Positions 8,098 through 17,392 of a stretch of DNA of 64,000 nt are shown piece after piece. This stretch comes from Flavobacterium sp. (lineage in GTDB: Bacteria > Bacteroidota > Bacteroidia > Flavobacteriales > Flavobacteriaceae). Every line of letters starts with the position of its first letter. Within the stretch, counting starts at the first letter, position 1. Location: assembly GCF_027484205.1 (NCBI RefSeq), contig NZ_JAIXUB010000001.1, positions 129,528 through 193,527 on the forward strand. Direction: 5' to 3'. The notes beneath the pieces were generated by a model. That model had not been told where the DNA came from and searched no databases. It worked only from the letters and a program-made list of their open reading frames with translations. The translations under genes were made by a program, and so were the position numbers.

Positions 8098-8211
8098 TAG
8101 CCCTGATCTCGTCATTGTTGAAGTCTCTTTTTTTTTCGAATGAGACGACTGACGAGAGCAGGAAAATGGTCCCGAAGTTTCGGGACAAATAAATCCCATG
8201 CCATTCGCTCC
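8098..8211 (+). repeat. Structured dispersed element, copy A (TAGCCCTGAT...GCTCC)
   Basis: Begins TAGCCCTGAT (8098) and ends CATTCGCTCC (8211), with GAGCAGGAA in the second half. An inner stem pairs CTCGTCA (8108-8114) with TGACGAG (8150-8156). A CCCGAAGTTTCGGG hairpin follows at 8170-8184. Five related elements lie at 12657, 25029, 38391, 43020 and 51051. It sits just upstream of the Uup-like gene. Confidence 0.8.
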
Positions 8212-8277
8212 AACAAACTTGAAACTTTAATCATCAAACTTGAAACAAAAGACTATTTTTGCAAAAAAAATACAACT

Positions 8278-10134
8278 GTGAATTACCTTTCTGTAGAAAA
8301 TATATCGAAATCATTTGGAGAACGAACGTTGTTCAAAGACATTTCGTTTGGAATAAATAAAGACCAAAAAATTGCTTTTATTGCCAAAAATGGTTCGGGC
8401 AAAACTTGTATCATGAAAATCATTAATGGCGAAGATGAACCAGATTCTGGACAAGTTGTGATTAGAAAAGAAATTAAAATGGCTTTTCTATCGCAAGTTC
8501 CTCAATTACAAGACGAATTGACCGTTGAAGAAAGTATTTTTGCATCAGATAACGAAATTCTACATGTAATTGAGCGTTATGAAAAAGCATTAGAAAATCC
8601 AGAAGATACTGAAGCTTATGAGAAAGCTTTTGACGATATGGACCGACATAATGCTTGGGATTTTGAAACACAATTCAAGCAAATTTTGTTCAAATTGAAG
8701 TTGGAAGATTTCAAATTGAAAGTCAAAAATATGTCTGGTGGACAAAAAAAACGTCTTTCATTGGCGATTATTTTGATTAATAAACCCGATTTATTGATTT
8801 TGGACGAGCCTACGAATCACCTTGATTTAGAAATGATTGAATGGTTAGAAAGTTATTTTGCAAAAGAAAATATTACGTTGTTTATGGTTACGCACGACCG
8901 TTTCTTTTTAGAACGCGTTTGCAACGAAATCATAGAATTAGATAACGGAAAATTATACAGTTACAAAGGAAATTATTCGTATTATTTAGAGAAGAAAGAA
9001 GAAAGATTAGCGTCTGAAAATGCTTCTATCGACAAGGCTCAAAATCTTTTTGTAAAAGAATTGGCTTGGATGCGAAGACAACCAAAAGCACGAACTACAA
9101 AATCAAAATCGCGTCAAGATGACTTTTACAAGATAAAAGAAGTTGCCGAAAGTCGTAGAAAAGAAAACAAAATTGAACTTGAAATCAACATGGAACGTCT
9201 TGGAAGCAAGATTATTGAGTTGCATAAAATTTCGAAAAAGTTTGGTGATAAAAAGATATTAGAGAATTTTAGTTTCGATTTTCAACGTGGTGCTCGAATT
9301 GGAATTATTGGTAAAAACGGAACAGGTAAATCGACTTTTTTGAATTTGTTGACACAAACAATTCCAGCAGATTCTGGGAAAGTTGTAATGGGTGAAACTA
9401 TTAAAATTGGTTACTACACTCAAAGCGGAATAAATCCAAAACCGGGACAACGTGTTATTGATATTATTAAGGAATATGGCGAATATATTCCGTTGATGAA
9501 AGGAAAACTGATTTCGGCAAGTCAATTGTTGGAGCGATTTTTATTTGACAGCAAAAAACAATACGATTTTGTTGAAAAACTTTCTGGTGGCGAATTGAAA
9601 CGATTGTATTTATGTACGGTTTTGATTCAGAATCCGAATTTCTTGATTCTCGATGAGCCAACAAATGATTTGGATATTGTTACATTAAATGTATTAGAAA
9701 GTTTCTTGTTGGATTTTCCAGGTTGCTTGCTTGTGGTTTCGCATGACCGTTATTTCATGGATAAGATTGTTGATGATTTATTCGTTTTTAGAGGTGACGG
9801 AATTGTGGAGAATTTTCCAGGAAATTATTCAGATTTTAGAGCTTATGAAGATTCGGCTGAGCCAACAAATAAAGATGATAACAAGGAAAAGAATAATTGG
9901 AAAACCAAAACTATTTCTTCAGGATTAGATTTTAATGAACAAAAAGAATTCAATAAAATTGAAAAGGAAATCAAAGATTTAGAATACCAAAAGAAACAAA
10001 TCGAGCAGTTATTCTCTGACGGAAATGTTGCCGATAATGATATAGAAACAAAAGCCAATGAACTGCAAAAAGTGATTAAAACACTTGAAGAAAAAGAAGA
10101 ACGTTGGTTTGAATTGAGTTCAAAAATGGAATAA
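8278..10134 (+). CDS. uup: ABC-F ATPase, Uup-like
   Basis: A 618-residue soluble protein with two ABC domains and no membrane segment. First domain: Walker A AKNGSGKT (36-43), signature SGGQKKRL, LILDEPTNHLD. Second domain: GKNGTGKST, SGGELKRL, LILDEPTNDLD. The C-terminal coiled coil (about 560-618) is the Uup-type DNA-binding tail. ABC-F proteins act on the ribosome; Uup also affects replication-fork and transposon precision in E. coli. I chose GTG 8278: the open frame begins earlier at 8140, inside repeat copy A, and a -7 box TATTTTTG lies at 8254-8261. Confidence 0.85.
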   Translation: MNYLSVENISKSFGERTLFKDISFGINKDQKIAFIAKNGSGKTCIMKIINGEDEPDSGQVVIRKEIKMAFLSQVPQLQDELTVEESIFASDNEILHVIERYEKALENPEDTEAYEKAFDDMDRHNAWDFETQFKQILFKLKLEDFKLKVKNMSGGQKKRLSLAIILINKPDLLILDEPTNHLDLEMIEWLESYFAKENITLFMVTHDRFFLERVCNEIIELDNGKLYSYKGNYSYYLEKKEERLASENASIDKAQNLFVKELAWMRRQPKARTTKSKSRQDDFYKIKEVAESRRKENKIELEINMERLGSKIIELHKISKKFGDKKILENFSFDFQRGARIGIIGKNGTGKSTFLNLLTQTIPADSGKVVMGETIKIGYYTQSGINPKPGQRVIDIIKEYGEYIPLMKGKLISASQLLERFLFDSKKQYDFVEKLSGGELKRLYLCTVLIQNPNFLILDEPTNDLDIVTLNVLESFLLDFPGCLLVVSHDRYFMDKIVDDLFVFRGDGIVENFPGNYSDFRAYEDSAEPTNKDDNKEKNNWKTKTISSGLDFNEQKEFNKIEKEIKDLEYQKKQIEQLFSDGNVADNDIETKANELQKVIKTLEEKEERWFELSSKME

Positions 10135-10174
10135 GAAAAAGTATTCAGTGCTTAGTTTTCAGTTGGCAGTTTCG

Positions 10175-10216
10175 CACTGAACACTGAACACTAAACACTG
10201 AACACTGAACACTAAA
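10175..10216 (+). repeat. Six tandem CACTRAA heptamers directly before a start codon
   Basis: The units read CACTGAA, CACTGAA, CACTAAA, CACTGAA, CACTGAA, CACTAAA. They end 2 nt before the ATG of the methyltransferase. Less regular relatives lie at 13482-13533 and 55070-55103. Confidence 0.85.
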
Positions 10217-10218
10217 TA

Positions 10219-11028
10219 ATGTTACATATTATAAAATCATACTTAAAATTCCTTTGGAACTCCAAAAATCAACATGGAGTACATTCGCCGTTTGTGTATA
10301 ATTTGGTTACCAAATGTTTTTATGATAAGAAAAAGTATCCTGAATATTCCATTCTAAAAGATTACAGAAATTCACTTTTACAAAATAAAAATACGATTGA
10401 AGTAACTGATTTTGGTGCTGGTTCGCGAGTTTTTAAAAGCAATACAAGAGCTATAAACCAAATTGCTAAAAACGCTGGAATTTCCTCAAAAAGAGCGGAA
10501 TTGTTATTTAGAATTGTAAATTATTTTCAACCAAAGAACATTTTAGAAATTGGAACTTCTCTAGGATTAGCGACTTCGGCGTTATCTTTGGGACTCGAGG
10601 CGAAGACGAACAGAGCGAAGCTAAATTCTAAATCAAAAATAATTACATTAGAAGGTTGTCCTAAAACAATGTCAATTGCAAAAAATCAATGTGAATTTCA
10701 GAATCTAAATAACATCGAGTTTGTAAATACAAAATTTGAAGACTTTCTAAAAAACCCGAAACCCGAAACCCGAAACCCGAAACTAATTTACTTCGACGGC
10801 AATCATTCTAAAAAAGCTACTTTAGAGTATTTTGAACTTTTGCTTCCTTCAATAACAAATGATTCTATTTGGATTTTTGATGATATTCATTGGAGCAAAG
10901 ACATGGAAGAAGCTTGGGAAATTATAAAAAATCATCACAAAGTCACTGTAACTATTGACACCTTTCAATGGGGAATTGTTTTTTTTAGAACTGAACAAGA
11001 AAAAGAACATTTTGTGATTAGAGTGTAA
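10219..11028 (+). CDS. Class I SAM-dependent methyltransferase
   Basis: A 269-residue Rossmann methyltransferase. SAM motif I is ILEIGTSLGLATSALSL (about residues 110-126), the acidic ribose-binding strand is IITLEGCP, and LIYFDGNHSK resembles the O-methyltransferase motif IDADH. The substrate is unknown. Two insertions look foreign to the fold: a repeat-encoded segment (LEAKTNRAKLNSK, from 10592-10628) right after motif I and a low-complexity segment (KNPKPETRNPKL) from four AACCCGA heptamers at 10753-10783. Both keep the frame. Confidence 0.85.
   Translation: MLHIIKSYLKFLWNSKNQHGVHSPFVYNLVTKCFYDKKKYPEYSILKDYRNSLLQNKNTIEVTDFGAGSRVFKSNTRAINQIAKNAGISSKRAELLFRIVNYFQPKNILEIGTSLGLATSALSLGLEAKTNRAKLNSKSKIITLEGCPKTMSIAKNQCEFQNLNNIEFVNTKFEDFLKNPKPETRNPKLIYFDGNHSKKATLEYFELLLPSITNDSIWIFDDIHWSKDMEEAWEIIKNHHKVTVTIDTFQWGIVFFRTEQEKEHFVIRV
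10592..10628 (+). repeat. AACAGAGCGAAGCTAAATTC repeat, coding copy
   Basis: GACTCGAG (10592-10599), a variable stretch, then GAACAGAGCGAAGCTAAATTC. Both blocks match the antitoxin-leader copy at 7997-8032 exactly. It is translated as part of LEAKTNRAKLNSK. Confidence 0.8.
10753..10783 (+). repeat. Four tandem AACCCGA heptamers inside a coding sequence
   Basis: Four perfect 7-nt units followed by AAC inside the methyltransferase gene. Because 7 is not a multiple of 3, gain or loss of one unit would shift the frame. Confidence 0.85.
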
Positions 11029-11029
11029 A

Positions 11030-11062
11030 AAAAATGACAACCATCACTGATTGCCATTTTCT
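11030..11062 (-). terminator. Terminator between convergent methyltransferase and lipoprotein genes
   Basis: A 10-bp stem with one mismatch (11031-11040 with 11051-11060). Minus-strand readout ends in eight T, plus-strand in TTTTCTT, so it may work both ways. Confidence 0.65.
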
Positions 11063-11088
11063 TGAATTAATAATCATACTTAAAATCT

Positions 11089-11775
11089 TTATTCTTTTGC
11101 TTCGGCTGTTTCTCTACTCTTTGCACCCATTCTGTTCACTTTAAACATTGGTCCAAATTTTAATTTTACAGAAGCTATTTTATTATTATCGTCAGATGTT
11201 AATCCTTCTTTCTCAACGGTATTTTTTCTGTTATCTAATGCTTCATACATCAATTTAATCTCGTCATAATCCTCTCTAGAAAAATCTTCTTTATTGTCTT
11301 TGTATGATTGGAAAAAAGTTTCATACGTTTTCAAGATATTATCTTTATTAACCCAAGCAAAACTCATATCATCACCTATTTTTCCTGCACCAAAAAGTCT
11401 ATCACGTAAACGTTGACTTGGTGATGATTCCGCAACAATTGCTGGAGTTGCTGCTTCCTTTTTTTCTTCAACACTTGCTTTCATTTCATTATAATCGGCA
11501 TTATAAGAGTCTAATTTTTCTTGACCAGATGTTTTCTCTTTCTCATTAAGCACACTCAATGCATCTTTAGCACTTGTTGATTTTTTGTCATAATCTGATG
11601 CAATTTGATCCCAATTATCATTAATTGCCATTTCATCAACTGTCTTCAATGAATCAACATAACTCTCTAATTCACTAATTCTTTTATCGGCCATTTCTTT
11701 CTCTTTATTTTGACAAGAAACAATACCTAATAAAATCATTGAAAACAACCCTAATTTTAATGTACCTTTTTTCAT
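11089..11775 (-). CDS. Coiled-coil lipoprotein of unknown function
   Basis: A 228-residue protein with a lipoprotein signal peptide (MKKGTLKLGLFSMILLGIVSC; lipobox ends at Cys21). The mature part is charged and helical, with heptad-like segments around 25-60 and 80-112, so a coiled coil is likely. I do not recognise a named domain. It probably sits in the outer membrane or the periplasmic leaflet. Monocistronic, with its own terminator (11030-11062). Confidence 0.8.
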   Translation of the reverse strand: MKKGTLKLGLFSMILLGIVSCQNKEKEMADKRISELESYVDSLKTVDEMAINDNWDQIASDYDKKSTSAKDALSVLNEKEKTSGQEKLDSYNADYNEMKASVEEKKEAATPAIVAESSPSQRLRDRLFGAGKIGDDMSFAWVNKDNILKTYETFFQSYKDNKEDFSREDYDEIKLMYEALDNRKNTVEKEGLTSDDNNKIASVKLKFGPMFKVNRMGAKSRETAEAKE

Positions 11776-11928
11776 AATTTGAATGTTATATTAATTAATG
11801 GCAAAGTTAGTTCCACATTTTATCACTAGTGTTATACAATTAAATATTATATTTACATAAATCTTTTTAAATCGATTTTGTAACTTTATTGCTACTTTTA
11901 GTACTAATACTTCATAATTTACACAAAA

Positions 11929-12627
11929 ATGTCAAATTCACTCATAAACATCACAAACATTAAACGTGATTTCCAACTTGGAACTGAAACTATAAATGTT
12001 TTAAAAGGAATTGATTTACAAATCAATAAAGGAGAATATGTTGCTTTGATGGGACCATCAGGTTCAGGAAAATCAACCTTAATGAACCTTTTAGGATGTT
12101 TAGACACACCAACATCTGGAAGCTATATTCTTAACGGAAAAGATGTTTCACAAATGGATGATGATGAGTTAGCTGAAATTCGTAACAAAGAAATTGGATT
12201 TGTTTTTCAAACCTTTAATCTTTTACCAAGAACAACCGCTTTAGATAATGTTGCTTTGCCAATGATTTATGCAGGCTATTCAAAATCTGATAGAAATGCG
12301 CGAGCTACAGAGGTTTTAACACAAGTTGGGTTAAACGACAGAATGGATCATCAACCTAATCAGCTTTCTGGTGGACAACGACAAAGAGTTGCCGTTGCAA
12401 GAGCATTAGTCAACAAACCGTCTATAATTCTTGCCGATGAACCAACAGGTAATTTAGACAGTAAAACTTCTGTTGAAATCATGAAACTTTTTGGCGATAT
12501 TCATGCAAACGGTAATACTGTAATTCTTGTAACTCATGAAGAGGACATTGCAAAATATGCTCATAGAATCATCCGTTTAAGAGATGGAATGATTGAAAGT
12601 GACGCATTAAATACAGAACATCTTTAA
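11929..12627 (+). CDS. ABC transporter ATP-binding protein, LolD/MacB type
   Basis: A 232-residue ATPase: Walker [10 protein letters not shown] (near residue 45), Q-loop [10 protein letters not shown], signature [15 protein letters not shown], Walker [12 protein letters not shown], switch His in VTHE. The MacB/LolD/FtsE class partners with FtsX-like permeases that work on periplasmic substrates or lipoproteins. No permease is adjacent, so its partner is encoded elsewhere. Confidence 0.92.
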   Translation: MSNSLINITNIKRDFQLGTETINVLKGIDLQINKGEYVALMGPSGSGKSTLMNLLGCLDTPTSGSYILNGKDVSQMDDDELAEIRNKEIGFVFQTFNLLPRTTALDNVALPMIYAGYSKSDRNARATEVLTQVGLNDRMDHQPNQLSGGQRQRVAVARALVNKPSIILADEPTGNLDSKTSVEIMKLFGDIHANGNTVILVTHEEDIAKYAHRIIRLRDGMIESDALNTEHL

Positions 12628-12656
12628 TAAAATATTTCTACTAATAAAAATTTCAA

Positions 12657-12799
12657 GGAGCGAATCGTTCGGGCTTCATCCGTAAGCCATATTCCTGCTC
12701 TTGTCAGTCGCTTTTTTACAATGTGGCCTTCGTCAAGTTCAATGTGACACCTCAGGCAACATTGAAAAAAGAGCTCCAATAATGACAAGATCAGGGCTA
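12657..12799 (-). repeat. Structured dispersed element, copy B
   Basis: On the minus strand it begins TAGCCCTGAT (12799) and ends CGATTCGCTCC (12657), with GAGCAGGAA inside. The inner stem pairs CTTGTCA with TGACAAG (plus-strand 12783-12789 and 12700-12706). The hairpin loop carries the ATGTGACACCTCAGGCAAC motif also present in copy E. It fills the gap between the LolD-like gene and the adenosyltransferase. Confidence 0.8.
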
Positions 12800-12904
12800 G
12801 TTAGCAATCCATTTTAATTTTTGTTACCTTTGAAAAACAATTTTGATTTTTTGACAAAGACATAAATCTTATAGTCAAAGAATCTAAAAATCTAAAAATC
12901 TAAA

Positions 12905-13474
12905 ATGAAAGTATATACAAAAACTGGTGACGCTGGAACAACAGCTCTTTTTGGAGGCACACGAGTTCCAAAACATCACATTCGTATTGAAAGTTATGGA
13001 ACGGTTGACGAATTAAACTCACACATCGGACTCATTCGCGACCAACAAATAAATCAATTATATAAAAATGTACTAATTGAAGTACAAGATAGACTTTTTA
13101 CTGTTGGAGCTATTTTAGCAACGCCACCAGAAAAAGAACTATTAAAAAGTGGTGAAAAACGTCTTCAAAATTTGGGTATTTTAGAATCCGATATTGAGTT
13201 TCTTGAAAAAGAAATTGATACCATGGAAGATAGTTTACCACAAATGACACATTTTGTACTTCCTGGTGGTCATACTTCTGTGTCATATTGTCATATTGCA
13301 CGTTGTGTTTGCCGTCGTGCCGAACGTTTAGCCGTACATTTGAATGACATCGAACCTACAGATGAACTTGTAATTAAGTATCTAAACCGACTTTCTGACT
13401 ACCTTTTTGTCTTGGCACGAAAGTTGTCATTTGACCTGAAAGCTGAAGAAGTTCAGTGGATTCCGAGAAAGTAG
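12905..13474 (+). CDS. Cob(I)alamin adenosyltransferase, PduO type
   Basis: A 189-residue PduO-family enzyme that makes adenosylcobalamin from cob(I)alamin and ATP. ATP-binding N-terminus TKTGDAGTTALFGG (residues 5-18), the ESYGTVDELNS segment, and helix ARCVCRRAERLAV with the conserved arginines are all present. The coenzyme serves B12-dependent methylmalonyl-CoA mutase, whose GTPase chaperone meaB is encoded at 20586. A -7 box TACCTTTG lies at 12825-12832. AATCTAAA tandem units precede the ATG. Confidence 0.93.
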   Translation: MKVYTKTGDAGTTALFGGTRVPKHHIRIESYGTVDELNSHIGLIRDQQINQLYKNVLIEVQDRLFTVGAILATPPEKELLKSGEKRLQNLGILESDIEFLEKEIDTMEDSLPQMTHFVLPGGHTSVSYCHIARCVCRRAERLAVHLNDIEPTDELVIKYLNRLSDYLFVLARKLSFDLKAEEVQWIPRK

Positions 13475-13481
13475 TTAGTTT

Positions 13482-13533
13482 TGTATTCAGTGTTCAATTA
13501 CTGCTTACTGAGACTGAAAACTGAAAACTAAAA
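13482..13533 (+). repeat. Degenerate ACTGAAAA heptamer stretch
   Basis: Contains ATTCAGTGTTCAATTACTGC, then GAGACTGAAAACTGAAAACT, the same family as 10175-10216 and 55070-55103. It lies in the gap after the adenosyltransferase gene. Confidence 0.55.
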
Positions 13534-13575
13534 CACACGTTCTTAAACTTAATTGAAAAATAAATCAAAAAAAAC

Positions 13576-13605
13576 TTGACTTTTTCAGTAATAAATTTAT
13601 TTTTG
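13576..13605 (+). promoter_or_regulatory. Promoter of the DUF2795 gene (TTG-N19-TATTTTTG)
   Basis: -33 TTG at 13576-13578 and -7 TATTTTTG at 13598-13605, with a 19-nt spacer as in the Bacteroidetes consensus. Predicted leader is about 17 nt to ATG 13628. Confidence 0.85.
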
Positions 13606-13627
13606 CACAAATTAAAACCCGAAGAAG

Positions 13628-13849
13628 ATGTATTGGACATTAGAATTAGCATCGTATTTAAGTGATGCACCGTGGCCTGCAACCAAAGATGAACTTATAG
13701 ACTACGCAATTAGAGCTGGTGCTCCACTTGAAGTAGTTGAAAACCTTCAATCAATTGAAGACGAAGGTGAAATATATGAATCAATGGAAGAAATTTGGCC
13801 AGATTATCCAACAGACGAAGATTATCTTTGGAATGAGGATGAATATTAA
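13628..13849 (+). CDS. DUF2795 small acidic protein
   Basis: A 73-residue protein (MYWTLELASYLSDAPWPATK...) with the DUF2795 core (KDELIDYAIRAGAPLEVVENLQSIEDEGEIYESMEEIW split over residues 20-60) and a very acidic tail ending WNEDEY. The family is common as a single short gene in Bacteroidetes; its biochemical role is not known to me. It has its own strong promoter and terminator, which suggests high expression. Confidence 0.88.
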   Translation: MYWTLELASYLSDAPWPATKDELIDYAIRAGAPLEVVENLQSIEDEGEIYESMEEIWPDYPTDEDYLWNEDEY

Positions 13850-13872
13850 AAAATAAACTAACACAACAGAAG

Positions 13873-13899
13873 AAAAGTCTCCATTGGGGCTTTTTTTTT
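13873..13899 (+). terminator. Terminator of the DUF2795 gene
   Basis: An imperfect stem (AAAGTCTCC with GGGGCTTT, ATT loop) is followed by nine T. Confidence 0.75.
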
Positions 13900-13954
13900 G
13901 TTTAAATTCGCATTCCCAAATATTGGGACATTAAAATTATAAATACAAACCATT

Positions 13955-16900
13955 ATGAGTTTCATAAATAGCATACTTAAAGTATTCGTTGGAGATAAAT
14001 CTCAAAAAGATGTTAAAGCAATTCAACCTTTAGTAACAAAAATTAAATCATTTGAAAGTGCTTTGATGGCATTATCTCATGATGAATTGAGAGAAAAAAC
14101 AACTGCTTTTAAAGAAAAAATTAAATTAGCAAGAGCAGAAAAGGACAATAAAATTGCATCCCTAAAACAAGAAGCAGAAGGAACATCTGATATTGATAAA
14201 AGAGAAGACATCTACAATGCAATTGACGCACTTGAAAAAGAAGCTTATGATATTTCTGAAAAAGTATTAATGGATATTCTTCCTGAAGCTTTTGCTGTAG
14301 TCAAAGAAACAGCAAGACGTTTCAAAGAAAATACTTCAATAACAGTAAAAGCAACTCCAAAAGACAGAGAACTTTCTGCTACAAAATCATACATTGCTCT
14401 TGACGGAGACAACGCTACTTGGGCAAATTCATGGAATGCCGCTGGAAAAGAAATTACTTGGGACATGATTCACTATGACGTTCAGTTAATTGGTGGAATC
14501 GTATTGCATCAAGGTAAAATTTCCGAAATGCAAACCGGTGAAGGTAAAACACTTGTTGCTACACTTCCACTTTATTTAAATGCTTTGACAGGAAATGGAG
14601 TGCATTTAGTAACTGTAAATGACTATTTAGCAAAACGTGATAGTACATGGAAAGCTCCTTTATTTGAATTTCATGGGATAACTGTTGATTGTATTGATAA
14701 CCATTCTCCAAACTCAGATGCAAGAAGAAAAGCCTATGAAGCTGATATTACTTATGGAACAAATAACGAATTTGGTTTCGATTATTTAAGAGATAACATG
14801 GCTCATTCGCCAGAAGATTTAGTACAAAGAAAACACAATTTTGCCATTGTTGACGAGGTTGACTCGGTATTAATTGATGATGCTAGAACACCATTAATTA
14901 TTTCAGGTCCAGTTCCTGATGGCGATCGTCATGAATTTAATGAGTTAAAACCAAAAATTGAAAATCTTTACAATCTGCAACGACAATTAGCCAACGGATT
15001 TTTAACAGAAGCTAAACGTCTTGTAAAAGAAGGAAACACAAAAGATGGTGGTTTTCAATTGTTAAGAGCTTATCGTGCGCTTCCAAAAAACAAAGCATTA
15101 ATTAAATTTTTAAGTGAAGAAGGAATTAAACAATTACTTCAAAAAACTGAAAATGAATACATGCAAGACAATAACCGCAAAATGCCAGAAGTTGATGAAG
15201 CATTGTATTTTGTAATTGAAGAAAAAAACAATCAAGTAGAGTTAACCGATAGCGGTATCAAGTATTTATCACAAGATACAGATGAAACTTTCTTTGTATT
15301 GCCTGATATTGGAACTGAAATTGCTACTATCGAAAAACAAAATCTTGAAAAAGATAAAGAAGCGGAAGCTAAAGAAAAATTATTTCAAGATTTTGGAATA
15401 AAATCAGAGAGAATTCACACGCTGACACAATTATTGAAAGCCTACACTCTTTTTGAAAAAGATGTGGAATATGTAATTATGGACAATAAAATTCTAATTG
15501 TTGATGAACAAACAGGACGTATCATGGATGGACGTCGTTATTCTGATGGATTACACCAAGCTATTGAAGCAAAAGAACAAGTAACTATTGAAGCTGCAAC
15601 ACAAACTTTTGCAACTATTACATTGCAAAATTATTTCCGTATGTACAGCAAATTAGCTGGTATGACAGGAACAGCAGTTACTGAAGCAGGAGAACTTTGG
15701 GAAATTTATAAATTAGATGTTGTTGAAATTCCAACAAATAGAGGTATTTCTCGTCAAGATAAAGAAGACTTAATTTACCGTTCTGTTCGTGAAAAATTTA
15801 ATGCTGTAATTGAAGACGTAACACAACTTTCTGCTTCAGGAAGACCAGTATTAATTGGAACAACATCAGTAGAAATTTCAGAATTATTAAGCAGAATGTT
15901 GAAAATGCGTGGTGTTGCTCACAACGTATTGAATGCAAAAATGCACAAAAGTGAGGCTGAAATTGTTGCTGAAGCAGGAAAACCTGGAGTTGTAACCATT
16001 GCAACAAACATGGCTGGTCGTGGAACCGATATTAAACTAACTCCAGAAGTAAAAGCTGCTGGTGGTTTAGCAATCATTGGTACAGAACGTCATGATTCGC
16101 GTCGTGTTGACCGTCAGTTACGTGGTCGTGCTGGTCGTCAAGGTGATCCAGGAAGTTCTCAATTTTATGTTTCTCTTGAAGATAATTTGATGCGTCTTTT
16201 TGGTTCAGATAGAGTGGCTAAAATTATGGATAGAATGGGATTGAAAGAAGGTGAAGTTATTCAGCATTCAATGATGACCAAATCTATTGAAAGAGCACAG
16301 AAAAAAGTAGAAGAAAACAACTTTGGAACTCGTAAACGTTTGTTAGAGTATGATGACGTTATGAATGCACAAAGAGAAGTAGTTTACAAACGTCGTCGTC
16401 ACGCTTTGCATGGTGAACGTTTGAAACTGGATATTGCTAACATGATGTATGACACTTGCGAAGTTATTGTTGGTGATAATAAAGCAGCAAATGATTTCAA
16501 AAATTTTGAATTTGAATTAATTAGATATTTTTCAATCACATCACCTGTTTCAGCTTCAGAATTTGAAAAATCTAATGAAATGGATTTGACAGGAAAAGTA
16601 TATAAAGCAGCAATGCAATATTATACTGAAAAAACAGAGAGAAGCGCTCGCGAAGCATTGCCAATTATATCAAATGTATATGAGCAAGAAGGAAATAAAT
16701 TTGAAAGAATTATTGTTCCTTTCACTGACGGAATCAAATCGCTGAACGTGGTTACTGATTTGAAAAAAGCTTACGAATCAAATGGTGCTCAATTAGTTGC
16801 AGATTTTGAAAAAAACATTACACTAGCCATTGTTGATGAAGCTTGGAAAAAACATTTACGCAAAATGGACGAATTGAAACAATCAGTTCAGTTGGCTGTT

Positions 16901-17308
16901 CATGAACAAAAAGATCCATTACTTATCTATAAATTAGAAGCATTCAAATTATTTAGAGCAATGCTTGATGGTGTTAATAAAGAGGTAATTTCATTCTTGT
17001 TTAAAGGAGATTTACCTCAACAGCAAAACAACATTCAAGAGGCAAGAAATGAAGTGCGTCAAAAAGAGAATTATACGGAATCAAGAAGTGAGATTCCGAA
17101 TAGTGAAGAACTCGCTGAACAAAACAGAGAAGCAGGACAAACTCAACAACGTCAAGTTACAGAAACTATCGTTCGCGATCAACCAAAAATCAACAGAAAC
17201 GATAATGTTACTATCAAACACGTTATGAGCGGAAAAACAGAAACCTTGAAATACAAAAAAGCTGAAAGCATGATTGCAAGTGGCGAATGGGTTTTAGTTA
17301 ATGAATAA
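13955..17308 (+). CDS. secA: Preprotein translocase ATPase SecA
   Basis: An 1117-residue SecA motor that drives proteins through SecYEG. Walker A MQTGEGKT lies near residues 190-197, the DEAD-like motif in [19 protein letters not shown], and the second motor domain carries [11 protein letters not shown] and [13 protein letters not shown]. It is longer than E. coli SecA (about 900) because of an insertion around residues 330-480, usual in Bacteroidetes. The C-terminal zinc-binding CxC motif is absent; the tail ends in a short basic domain ([19 protein letters not shown] in part). Terminator at 17335-17368. Confidence 0.98.
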   Translation: MSFINSILKVFVGDKSQKDVKAIQPLVTKIKSFESALMALSHDELREKTTAFKEKIKLARAEKDNKIASLKQEAEGTSDIDKREDIYNAIDALEKEAYDISEKVLMDILPEAFAVVKETARRFKENTSITVKATPKDRELSATKSYIALDGDNATWANSWNAAGKEITWDMIHYDVQLIGGIVLHQGKISEMQTGEGKTLVATLPLYLNALTGNGVHLVTVNDYLAKRDSTWKAPLFEFHGITVDCIDNHSPNSDARRKAYEADITYGTNNEFGFDYLRDNMAHSPEDLVQRKHNFAIVDEVDSVLIDDARTPLIISGPVPDGDRHEFNELKPKIENLYNLQRQLANGFLTEAKRLVKEGNTKDGGFQLLRAYRALPKNKALIKFLSEEGIKQLLQKTENEYMQDNNRKMPEVDEALYFVIEEKNNQVELTDSGIKYLSQDTDETFFVLPDIGTEIATIEKQNLEKDKEAEAKEKLFQDFGIKSERIHTLTQLLKAYTLFEKDVEYVIMDNKILIVDEQTGRIMDGRRYSDGLHQAIEAKEQVTIEAATQTFATITLQNYFRMYSKLAGMTGTAVTEAGELWEIYKLDVVEIPTNRGISRQDKEDLIYRSVREKFNAVIEDVTQLSASGRPVLIGTTSVEISELLSRMLKMRGVAHNVLNAKMHKSEAEIVAEAGKPGVVTIATNMAGRGTDIKLTPEVKAAGGLAIIGTERHDSRRVDRQLRGRAGRQGDPGSSQFYVSLEDNLMRLFGSDRVAKIMDRMGLKEGEVIQHSMMTKSIERAQKKVEENNFGTRKRLLEYDDVMNAQREVVYKRRRHALHGERLKLDIANMMYDTCEVIVGDNKAANDFKNFEFELIRYFSITSPVSASEFEKSNEMDLTGKVYKAAMQYYTEKTERSAREALPIISNVYEQEGNKFERIIVPFTDGIKSLNVVTDLKKAYESNGAQLVADFEKNITLAIVDEAWKKHLRKMDELKQSVQLAVHEQKDPLLIYKLEAFKLFRAMLDGVNKEVISFLFKGDLPQQQNNIQEARNEVRQKENYTESRSEIPNSEELAEQNREAGQTQQRQVTETIVRDQPKINRNDNVTIKHVMSGKTETLKYKKAESMIASGEWVLVNE

Positions 17309-17334
17309 TAAAACTTTTTAAGTTTAAAAATAAT

Positions 17335-17368
17335 ATCCTCAATTGTGAAAGCAGTTGAGGATTTTTTA
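17335..17368 (+). terminator. Terminator of secA, duplicated hairpin copy 1
   Basis: An 11-bp stem ATCCTCAATTG/CAGTTGAGGAT (17335-17345 with 17352-17362) with a T.G wobble and a 6-nt loop, then T6. The same stem including the wobble recurs at 18108-18134. Confidence 0.85.
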
Positions 17369-17392
17369 TTTACATTTGATAAAAATCAACCA

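Noticed and set aside
8140..8277. N-terminal extension of 46 residues on the Uup-like protein
   Set aside because: It overlaps repeat copy A and a -7 box; the ABC domain begins right after GTG 8278.
10175..10216. Possible CRISPR array
   Set aside because: Units are 7 nt with no spacers, and no cas genes are present.
12657..12799. Cobalamin riboswitch before the adenosyltransferase gene
   Set aside because: The region is a dispersed element in the opposite orientation; no B12-box is visible.
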